8,621 nucleotides of DNA from JAFTYO01 sp045644765 (GTDB taxonomy: Bacteria > Pseudomonadota > Alphaproteobacteria > RF32 > CAG-239), in contig JAZRHM010000022.1 in the NCBI GenBank assembly GCA_045644765.1, forward strand, positions 1 to 8,621. The letters run 5' to 3'. Below the pieces are notes generated by a model. It did not search any database. It was not told the DNA's origin and saw only the letters and a list, made by a program, of their open reading frames with translations. The position numbers and the translations under genes were made by a program. How positions within the stretch are numbered: position 1 is the first letter of the stretch; each line of letters starts with the position of its first letter. Positions 1 through 4,901 of the stretch are shown here, one piece after another.

Positions 1-557
1 ATCCGTTTGAAGATATTGAAAAAGAAGATAATGATACTAATTTTACAACAGGCTTAGACAACGAAACTTATGCAACAAGTGTTAAAAATGATAAAAGCAA
101 GCTTCCAATTTATAAGGAAATAGCAAATAAGATTTGGGATAGATATATAACTAAAACACCAACATATAAAATTAGTAAATATACGGCTATTCCTAAAATG
201 GCTTTAGACCATTGGCAAAATATGGATAATAAAAACATTATAGATATTGGCAAGCAGGCGTATAATATTTATCAAGATTATAATGAATTTGAGCCTTTGG
301 GGTTAAATGATAAATTTAAACACGCAATGCTAAATTGCCGAGCTGCACAAAGAGGTCAAACAGCTGAAGATATAGTTACATTTTTATCTAGACTTAAAGA
401 ATATAATGATGTACACTTAAGGAAAGATAATAAAAACACATGGAGCGAAAGCATACAAGATTCTAAAGCTAATGCTCTCGGTCGTTCTTTAGGGAGATTA
501 TATAAAGATGGCAATTGTGAAGAAATGGTGTCTAAACACATTAAACGTAATTACTAA
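1..557 (+). CDS. Cassette protein A1, 3' part; conserved unknown, paralogue of the gene at 3946-4707
   Basis: The frame is open from the left edge (first full codon at 3), so the gene starts outside the window; the internal ATG at 198 is not the real start. The visible 184 residues align with residues 72-253 of the complete paralogue A2. The first 138 nt (3-140) differ from A2 at only 7 positions, the middle (roughly 140-225) is strongly divergent, and the C-terminus is again similar. The C-terminal domain keeps LNDKFKH, an NC pair, AAQRGQTAED, KE, ESIQDSKAN, LGRSLGR, CEEM and a final RNY. The spaced His, Cys, Lys-Glu, Asp and Ala-Asn/Gly-Arg positions suggest a compact, perhaps enzymatic domain, but I cannot name the family. 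There is no signal peptide or membrane span in the visible part. Its last 50 bases overlap the small membrane-protein gene B1. Coding is certain; function is unknown. Confidence 0.85.
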   Translation, partial: PFEDIEKEDNDTNFTTGLDNETYATSVKNDKSKLPIYKEIANKIWDRYITKTPTYKISKYTAIPKMALDHWQNMDNKNIIDIGKQAYNIYQDYNEFEPLGLNDKFKHAMLNCRAAQRGQTAEDIVTFLSRLKEYNDVHLRKDNKNTWSESIQDSKANALGRSLGRLYKDGNCEEMVSKHIKRNY

Positions 558-648
558 TATTGCGGAATCGTTGTTTCTTGTCTTTTTAGGCGTTTCTGCG
601 CTATCTTATGCTTTATGCTATTGGTTATTTGAGTGTGTAATGAAGTAA
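508..648 (+). CDS. Cassette protein B1, 46-residue single-span membrane protein overlapping A1
   Basis: This short gene is read in the +1 frame relative to A1. It starts at ATG 508, with AGGGAG at 491-496 as a plausible ribosome site, and ends at TAA 646-648. The protein starts MAIVKKW, has an amphipathic stretch LNTLNVITNIAE, then a hydrophobic span at about residues 21-41, and ends FECVMK. The Lys-Lys near the N-terminus predicts an N-in topology. The main evidence is the second copy at 4658-4798, which is also exactly 46 codons, has no gap, is identical at 22 positions and keeps the same hydrophobic profile after the A frame has stopped. Size and topology fit a small holin, an exclusion or immunity membrane protein, or an effector partner. 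The sequence does not decide between them. Confidence 0.72.
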   Translation: MAIVKKWCLNTLNVITNIAESLFLVFLGVSALSYALCYWLFECVMK

Positions 649-670
649 CATCAATTTAGTTTTTTAACAC

Positions 671-694
671 AAGGGGCTTTATGCTCCTTTTTTT
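671..694 (+). terminator. Rho-independent terminator, first of a tandem pair after B1
   Basis: AAGGGGC and GCTCCTT form a 7-bp stem with one G-T pair around the 5-nt loop TTTAT, followed by a T run. It begins 22 nt after the B1 stop. The second cassette has the same hairpin with a perfect GGAGC/GCTCC core, so pairing is maintained although the arm sequence changed. Confidence 0.7.
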
Positions 695-698
695 AATC

Positions 699-728
699 GG
701 TCGTGAAAATTTTTCACGGCCTTTTTTT
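699..728 (+). terminator. Rho-independent terminator, second of the tandem pair
   Basis: GGTCGTGAAAA pairs with TTTTCACGGCC (one G-T pair), followed by seven T. The hairpin is base-identical in the second cassette. It ends only 22 nt before the ATG of the next gene. That leaves no room for a new promoter, so downstream expression needs read-through, antitermination or processing. Confidence 0.75.
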
Positions 729-750
729 AAATTTATGAAAGGAAAATAAT

Positions 751-987
751 ATGTCTAAAATTGAAGATAAAGTTTTAGGAAAAGAACAAAATGTATCAAA
801 AAAAGAAAATAAAAAAGATATATTTTCTGCTGATAAGGTTTGGATTGTTACGCGTCAAGGATGTGGTTCAAATTTGGTTAACGGCAAGATGGCTTATGAA
901 ATGTTAGGCCCTGATGGGAAGAAAAAAGCTCTCAAAGGAAATAAAAAAATTTCCGATAAAGGCTTTATTTTTGAACGTAAAAATTAA
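751..987 (+). CDS. Small phage protein of unknown function
   Basis: This is a 78-residue protein that I do not recognise. Residues 1-27 are rich in Lys, Glu and Asn and look disordered. Residues 28-78 look more compact, with KVWIVTRQGCG, a GKMAYEMLGPDGKKKALKG stretch and a C-terminal ISDKGFIFERK. There is no signal peptide or membrane span. The start has GAAAGGA about 8 nt upstream, inside the leader shared with the gene at 4902. It lies directly after the tandem terminators and 11 nt before the head-tail adaptor gene, so it probably belongs to the virion-assembly operon, perhaps as a minor head or connector component. That role rests on position alone. Confidence 0.75.
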   Translation: MSKIEDKVLGKEQNVSKKENKKDIFSADKVWIVTRQGCGSNLVNGKMAYEMLGPDGKKKALKGNKKISDKGFIFERKN

Positions 988-998
988 GAAGGGGAAAA

Positions 999-1667
999 AT
1001 GATGAAATCATACTTTGATATTATTCGAGATGTGTCTAATTTACGTTGGTCTATTAATGATCCGGATCCCACATCTTTTGCAGAAGTACAAGCATCAGTT
1101 AAACTGGCTATAGCGCAGGCAAATTCTTATATTTGGTCATTAAATGATTTTCCGTTTAAGGTAAAAAAAGAGGCTGTTAACTTGAGTAAAGGCCAAAATG
1201 CAGTTTTAGCACCTAAAGGTAATTTATTAGAGGTATGGATTGATGGCGCTAAATCGTATTTAGAACAAATTTCTCCTAAAGAAGCAGACTTTTTATCATC
1301 TGCCAAGTATGGAAATCCTACAAAATATTGGATTGAATTTGGTGATAAAGGTGCACAGATACATTTGTATCCTATTCCTGAAAAATCATGTACCGTTTTG
1401 ATGCGTTATATTACTAATTATAAGGCATGTTCTAAATTAGGCGAACCTAAAATTAATCTTTCAGATATGGATGATGTATTAAATTTACCTGAAGATAAGA
1501 CTATTGAAGATTTGTATTTACATTGTCTTAATACGAAATCAATGGAATATTTAATAGCAGATTCAGGCGATGAAAACTATGTTCCGTATCAAAAAGAATT
1601 TATGGAAGCTTACAAAACTTTATTAAAGTATACCGGAATTAAAATTGAACCACGCTTGGTGGTTTAA
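999..1667 (+). CDS. Phage head-tail adaptor protein (P22 gp4 / T7 gp11 type)
   Basis: This 222-residue protein resembles the adaptors that bind the portal ring and carry the tail nozzle in short-tailed phages. The N-terminal part (about 20-60) is helical and has the SFAEVQASVKLAIAQANSYI and LNDFPF pattern seen in adaptors. The middle has a GNPTKYWIEF stretch followed by a beta strand ending IHLYPIPEKSCTV, common in this family. The C-terminal part (about 155-210) has a LPEDKTIEDLYLHCL helix. The adjacent downstream gene is the nozzle, which is the normal order. AAGGGG lies just before the ATG; Met1 and Met2 are both possible starts. The last codons form a small hairpin (AACCAC/GTGGTT, 1648-1664) next to the stop and the ribosome site of the nozzle gene. 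I recognise the type by pattern and context, not by database search. Confidence 0.65.
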   Translation: MMKSYFDIIRDVSNLRWSINDPDPTSFAEVQASVKLAIAQANSYIWSLNDFPFKVKKEAVNLSKGQNAVLAPKGNLLEVWIDGAKSYLEQISPKEADFLSSAKYGNPTKYWIEFGDKGAQIHLYPIPEKSCTVLMRYITNYKACSKLGEPKINLSDMDDVLNLPEDKTIEDLYLHCLNTKSMEYLIADSGDENYVPYQKEFMEAYKTLLKYTGIKIEPRLVV

Positions 1668-1676
1668 GGGGGAGAT

Positions 1677-3266
1677 ATGAGTGATTTTTTTATACAGAAT
1701 TTTAGAGGAATACGTAAACAAAAACCAATTTGTAATTTGGTTTCCGAAGGTGTCGTTTCGGCAATAACATGTCAGAATGTTGAACTTAAAAATACGGAAG
1801 ACAGTTCTAATGTTGCCATTTTTACCGTCAAGGGAAATAAATGTGTTAAAGATGTTGGTAAAAAGGTTATCGGACAATTTGAAAGTGTGCAATCAGGAGT
1901 TTCTTATTGGTTTATTTTCGCAACAGATGAAAGCAGGGGATATTTATACTATTACAATCACTTATCGGATGAACTTAAACTAATAGATATAGAACTGTCA
2001 AGAAGTAATATGTGTAATGGTATCACAATTTCTCAAGGGTTTGATGATTGGTTTGTTTTTACAAACGGAATTGATGATTATGTTGCCATTTGTATGACTT
2101 TGGCAAATGAAGATGGCCGAGCCAGGTTCTTAAACGCTGTTGATGCGGAATCTCGTCCTATAAGGGGATTAGGACTTGAAGTTCAAGATGGCAGATTGGT
2201 TACATTTTGTAAAAATAGAGTTCATTGGTCGGCTCAAGCTAATATTTTTGATTGGATTTCAAGTGATCCAAATGTAGTAACATCACCGGCTTATCAAGAA
2301 TTTGACAGGGATGTTACAGCTATTGTTTATTACAATGATTCTTTGGTTGTTTTTACTTCCGATTATTCAGTATGTTTTAACGGAAATCCCGGAAATGCAA
2401 GTGCTTTTAGCAGAAGTGGCGCAACAGGAGGGGGAACCCCTTCGTTTAAATCTGTTATAAAATTTGATAACAAGCTTTTCTACTATGATAATAAAGCTAA
2501 AAATATTTTTGCTTATTATCTTTTGGATATAGGACAAACCAGACCAACTGAAGGATTGGCCAATAATGTAATACATTTTTTTGAAAAAATTGATAATAAC
2601 AGGTTAAATGAAATTGAGCTTATTAGCTATATATATGGAAATAAAAGCGAAATATGGCTGAAAATCCCGACTGCAGATGATAATGTTATTTTAATTTTTG
2701 ATTATCTTAATGCCGAATGGATTGAGCGTAAAGCTCAATCAGATATAAGGGCTTTTGCTATAATTAAAAGTAGTTTGTATTCTGCATCAGGAAATAAAAT
2801 ATTAAAAGAATATGTCGGTCCGGATTTTGATGGCGTTTTTGTGCCATCTGAATATAAAATGAATGTTTTAAATCTGAATTCTGACAGTAATATTAAAATA
2901 CCTAAAATGCCACTTATTCTGACACTTGATTTTGATTGTGAAAATGATTTTTATATGGAATTCATTTATGATGATATTCCGGAAAAAAGTCAGAAAAAGC
3001 ATATTGTAAAGCTGATAAAAGGGTATCTTATTTGGTCAAAAAGTCATGAAGATGAAGATGGCGGAAATTGGGCTCTTAATCAAGATGATGAAAATGGAGG
3101 TATATGGCTTAGCGGTGATAGAAATTCTGTTATGTTTAATTTAGATGCGGTACGCCCTTTTAAAAGATTGCAAATACGTATTTATACTTGTGATAGAACT
3201 CAAGAATTTGGCATTAAGCGTCTTGAGTTCAAAAGAGTGAGATTTAAAACTAAAAGTTTGGGATAA
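1677..3266 (+). CDS. Tail nozzle / packaged-DNA stabilisation protein (P22 gp10 type)
   Basis: This 529-residue protein matches the beta-propeller tail hub that follows the adaptor in P22-like phages, where it closes the DNA exit channel and holds the packaged genome. The clearest signature lies at residues 121-193: FDDWFVFTNGIDDYV, then RFLNAVDAESRPIRGLGLEV, then GRLVTFCKNRVHWSAQ and NIFDW. Short repeated strands through residues 200-390, such as the VIKFDNKLFYYD and KSEIWLKIP stretches, fit propeller blades. The C-terminal half (about 395-529) is rich in Asp and Glu with an acidic, Gly-rich loop near 455-480. At 529 residues it is somewhat longer than P22 gp10 (about 470). GGGGGAG sits 4 nt before the ATG. 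It is assigned from family memory plus position after the adaptor. Confidence 0.8.
   Translation: MSDFFIQNFRGIRKQKPICNLVSEGVVSAITCQNVELKNTEDSSNVAIFTVKGNKCVKDVGKKVIGQFESVQSGVSYWFIFATDESRGYLYYYNHLSDELKLIDIELSRSNMCNGITISQGFDDWFVFTNGIDDYVAICMTLANEDGRARFLNAVDAESRPIRGLGLEVQDGRLVTFCKNRVHWSAQANIFDWISSDPNVVTSPAYQEFDRDVTAIVYYNDSLVVFTSDYSVCFNGNPGNASAFSRSGATGGGTPSFKSVIKFDNKLFYYDNKAKNIFAYYLLDIGQTRPTEGLANNVIHFFEKIDNNRLNEIELISYIYGNKSEIWLKIPTADDNVILIFDYLNAEWIERKAQSDIRAFAIIKSSLYSASGNKILKEYVGPDFDGVFVPSEYKMNVLNLNSDSNIKIPKMPLILTLDFDCENDFYMEFIYDDIPEKSQKKHIVKLIKGYLIWSKSHEDEDGGNWALNQDDENGGIWLSGDRNSVMFNLDAVRPFKRLQIRIYTCDRTQEFGIKRLEFKRVRFKTKSLG
3196..3230 (+). other. Perfect inverted repeat in the 3' end of the nozzle gene
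   Basis: GAACTCAAGA (3196-3205) and TCTTGAGTTC (3221-3230) are perfect 10-bp arms around a 15-nt loop. There is no T run, so this is not a classic terminator. It could be an mRNA hairpin for processing or stability near the end of the nozzle gene, or chance. Confidence 0.4.
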
Positions 3267-3287
3267 AGTTGATAATAGGAGGTAAAT

Positions 3288-3500
3288 ATGAAAAAAAGTA
3301 AAAAAGGTCGTGTTAATTATGAATCAAGCGATAGTTTTAATCAACTTATAAAACTACAAGAGATGGCAATTTTACAAGAAAATGTCAGTTTAGCATTAAA
3401 AGCTGAAGAGCTTAAAGGAAAATTAGCAGGTCTATATACTGAGAAAAAAGAAACTCAAGAGGTGGATACAACACCTCTTGAAATTAAGATAATTGAGTAG
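3288..3500 (+). CDS. Small phage protein resembling a small-terminase C-terminal segment
   Basis: This 70-residue protein has an excellent start: TAGGAGGT lies a few bases before the ATG. Residues 1-15 are basic. Residues 16-55 form a helix with SFNQLIKLQEMAILQENVSL followed by ALKAEELKGKLAGLYTEKKE. The second stretch resembles the common A-L-x-A-E/L-E-L-x-G-K-x-x-G-x-[FY] pattern near the C-terminus of many phage small terminase subunits. It lacks an obvious N-terminal DNA-binding domain and is short for that family. Its position between nozzle and gp14-like genes is where P22 has its tail-needle gene, so a helical tail or assembly protein is an alternative. The last codons lie in a 10-bp hairpin. 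Confidence 0.6.
   Translation: MKKSKKGRVNYESSDSFNQLIKLQEMAILQENVSLALKAEELKGKLAGLYTEKKETQEVDTTPLEIKIIE
3455..3481 (+). other. Perfect inverted repeat at the 3' end of the 70-residue gene
   Basis: TCAAGAGGTG (3455-3464) pairs perfectly with CACCTCTTGA (3472-3481) around a 7-nt loop. It lies within the last codons of the gene and has no T run. It could form a stable mRNA hairpin just upstream of the ribosome site for the next gene at 3510. Confidence 0.45.
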
Positions 3501-3509
3501 GGAAAATAT

Positions 3510-3890
3510 ATGACAACATTGGTTGAATACGGGAGCCCATTTTTTGATAAAAAAATGGCAAAAAAGTTTTTTAAACTTAACAGAAGACAATTAAATGATA
3601 AAAACGGCTTTGAATATTTATTATCCAATAGCCGTTTTTTTAATGTTTGTAACAATGGGTATGTCGGTTCTGTTTTTATTTATGAAGGATATGACGGTAA
3701 AAAGTATATGGGGGGATATGCTTTAAGAAAACATCATAAAGAGGTCGTGGAAGCTATTAATATGGTAAGTGAAATGTTTGATGAGGTTTATGCATATACT
3801 TCACATTTAAATGCAGTAATAGCATTAAAAAAAGCCGGATTTAAATGGTATGATAAAGAAAAACAGCTTCTTAGGAAAGTAACTATATAA
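3510..3890 (+). CDS. GNAT-like phage assembly protein (P22 gp14 / T7 gp13 type)
   Basis: This 126-residue protein has the outline of a small acetyltransferase-like (GNAT) fold. Beta strands appear around residues 45-70, with VGSVFIYEGYDGKKYMGGYA as the central hairpin. A helix follows at about 76-90, and the C-terminal EVYAYTSHLNAVIALKKAGF pattern matches the end of GNAT proteins, where a helix is followed by K-A-G-F. Similar small proteins occur next to the nozzle gene in T7 (gp13) and P22 (gp14), where they are minor internal or head-assembly proteins. I see no clear acetyl-CoA loop (Q/R-x-x-G-x-G/A), so catalysis is doubtful. AGGGA precedes the ATG; the gene follows the 70-residue gene by 9 nt. 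Confidence 0.55.
   Translation: MTTLVEYGSPFFDKKMAKKFFKLNRRQLNDKNGFEYLLSNSRFFNVCNNGYVGSVFIYEGYDGKKYMGGYALRKHHKEVVEAINMVSEMFDEVYAYTSHLNAVIALKKAGFKWYDKEKQLLRKVTI
3600..3641 (+). other. Terminator-like hairpin inside the gp14-like gene
   Basis: AAAAACGGCT (3600-3609) and AGCCGTTTTT (3630-3639) are perfect 10-bp arms around a 20-nt loop, and the T run continues to 3641. It looks like a Rho-independent terminator but lies about 90 nt into a coding sequence. The loop is long, so efficiency is doubtful. Confidence 0.4.
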
Positions 3891-3945
3891 TTTGATATGT
3901 TAGCAGAGTTTTTTATGAGCAATAAATGAATAGAAAGGGAAGAAG

Positions 3946-4707
3946 ATGACAGATAAAAATCAAGAAGCGTTTGAGCAGATGCAAAGGTTAACACATGCTG
4001 CAAAAAATTTTTATGGTAGCAATTATAAACCGGAGAGTTTATATCCGCCAAGAGATACAAAGTTTTTGCTTGATGAAGAATATATACCGTTTGATTTTGA
4101 TACAGATTATGACGATCCTTTATATAAAGAATATCGACGCGTCAGAATGCTTGATAATCCGTTTGAAGATATCAAAAAAGAAGATAATGATACTAATTTT
4201 ACAACAGGCTTAGACAAGGAAAATTATGTAACAAGTGTTAAAAATGATAAAAGCAAGCTTCCTCTTTATAAGGAAATAGCAAATAAGATTTGGGATAAAC
4301 ATGCTCCTAAATTGCCGGGATATGAAAGCGGTTATTTAGTTGGAATGATTAAGTCTGTTGTAGACCATTTGGGAGATATGGATAACAAAAATATTTCAGA
4401 AATTGGAAAACAAACAACTAATATTTTTAAAGATGCTGCAAAATATTATCCTTTATTGTTAAATGACAAATACAAACATTCAGTTATAAATTGCCAAGCA
4501 GCACAAAGAGGGCAAACAGCAGAAGATTTAGTTACACTTTTATCTAGACATAAAGAATTTTTTGATGTAAACTTATTAAAAAGTAACCAATTTAACGAGA
4601 GTATAAAAGATTCTCAAGCTAATACTCTCGGTCGTTCTTTAGGGAGATTAAATAAAAATGGTAACTGTGAAGAAATGGTCGCTAAACACATTAGCCGTAA
4701 TTACTAG
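3946..4707 (+). CDS. Cassette protein A2; conserved unknown, complete copy
   Basis: This 253-residue protein is the full-length copy of cassette protein A. Residues 1-75 are charged, with several Tyr/Pro/Asp motifs, and look flexible. Residues 76-118 are nearly identical to A1, residues 119-145 are unlike it, and the C-terminal domain (about 170-253) is conserved. Key positions are His178, Asn182-Cys183, Gln190-Thr191, Lys203-Glu204, Asp222, Ala225-Asn226, Gly229-Arg230, Gly233-Arg234 and Cys241. There is no signal peptide or membrane span. AAAGGGAAGAAG precedes the ATG. It sits in the slot where P22 and T7 keep ejection proteins, but is far smaller. Its 3' end overlaps B2. It could be a virion-carried effector, an ejection-type protein or a moron product; the sequence does not decide. 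Confidence 0.85.
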   Translation: MTDKNQEAFEQMQRLTHAAKNFYGSNYKPESLYPPRDTKFLLDEEYIPFDFDTDYDDPLYKEYRRVRMLDNPFEDIKKEDNDTNFTTGLDKENYVTSVKNDKSKLPLYKEIANKIWDKHAPKLPGYESGYLVGMIKSVVDHLGDMDNKNISEIGKQTTNIFKDAAKYYPLLLNDKYKHSVINCQAAQRGQTAEDLVTLLSRHKEFFDVNLLKSNQFNESIKDSQANTLGRSLGRLNKNGNCEEMVAKHISRNY

Positions 4708-4798
4708 TGTTTTAGAAAAGTTTTTTATTGCTTTTCTAATCCTTACATCTTTGTTGTGTGGTTTTTACTTTTGGTTGTTTGGATATGTGATGCAATAA
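4658..4798 (+). CDS. Cassette protein B2, 46-residue single-span membrane protein overlapping A2
   Basis: This gene is read in the +1 frame relative to A2, from ATG 4658 to TAA 4796-4798, with AGGGAG at 4641-4646. The protein starts MVTVKKWSLNTLAVIT, has a glutamate at position 20, a hydrophobic span at about 22-41 with WLF near its end, and finishes GYVMQ. Compared with B1 the shared positions are Met1, VKKW, LNTL, VIT, Glu20, Phe23, Phe26-Leu27, Leu32, WLF (39-41) and Val-Met (44-45). Ten of the 22 identities lie beyond the A stop codon, where no second frame constrains the bases, so B itself appears selected. The likely location is the inner membrane. Translation is probably coupled to A2. 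Confidence 0.72.
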   Translation: MVTVKKWSLNTLAVITSVLEKFFIAFLILTSLLCGFYFWLFGYVMQ

Positions 4799-4822
4799 AC
4801 ATAATTTAGTTTTTAATTTTGG

Positions 4823-4845
4823 GGAGCTTTATGCTCCTTTTTTTT
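4823..4845 (+). terminator. Rho-independent terminator after B2, first of the pair
   Basis: GGAGC and GCTCC form a perfect 5-bp stem with loop TTTAT, followed by eight T. It matches the hairpin at 671-694. Confidence 0.7.
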
Positions 4846-4849
4846 AATC

Positions 4850-4880
4850 GGTCGTGAAAATTTTTCACGGCCTTTTTTTT
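4850..4880 (+). terminator. Rho-independent terminator after B2, second of the pair
   Basis: This has the same stem as 699-721 (GGTCGTGAAAA/TTTTCACGGCC), followed by eight T. It ends 21 nt before the tail-fibre ATG, so that gene also depends on read-through, antitermination or RNA processing unless an unseen promoter overlaps the hairpin. Confidence 0.75.
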
Positions 4881-4901
4881 AATTTATGAAAGGAAAATAA
4901 T

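Larger units (their letters stand above)
1..753 (+). repeat. Duplicated cassette, copy 1 (A1-B1-terminators-leader)
   Basis: This copy matches 4157-4904 in the same orientation, about 4.15 kb apart. Identity is patchy: about 95% over 3-140, low over roughly 140-225, about 90% over the A/B overlap (roughly 477-557), low over the B membrane span, and very high from the hairpin at 671 to the ATG at 751. The segment 653-753, with two hairpins and the leader ending in GAAAGGAAAATAATATG, is almost base-for-base the same as 4803-4904. The left end of the duplication lies outside the window. Recombination between the copies would delete the adaptor and nozzle genes. Confidence 0.85.

Noticed and set aside
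198..557. ATG 198 as start of the first gene
   Set aside because: The frame is open to the window edge, and the upstream part aligns at about 95% nucleotide identity with the paralogue at 3946-4707; the gene is cut by the window.
1623..1892. An 89-codon - strand frame
   Set aside because: It is antisense to the adaptor and nozzle genes, and its composition is that of a shadow frame.
2720..2740. An 8-bp hairpin (GATTGAGC/GCTCAATC) in the nozzle gene
   Set aside because: It is short, mid-gene and without a T run; hairpins of this size are expected by chance over 1.6 kb.
3886..3891. TATAAT as a promoter for the second cassette
   Set aside because: I find no convincing TTGACA-like element 16-18 bp upstream, and TATAAT is common by chance in DNA this AT-rich; it also overlaps the stop of the preceding gene.
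3788..4060. A 90-codon - strand frame
   Set aside because: It is antisense to two well-supported + strand genes and has no ribosome site or recognisable protein features.
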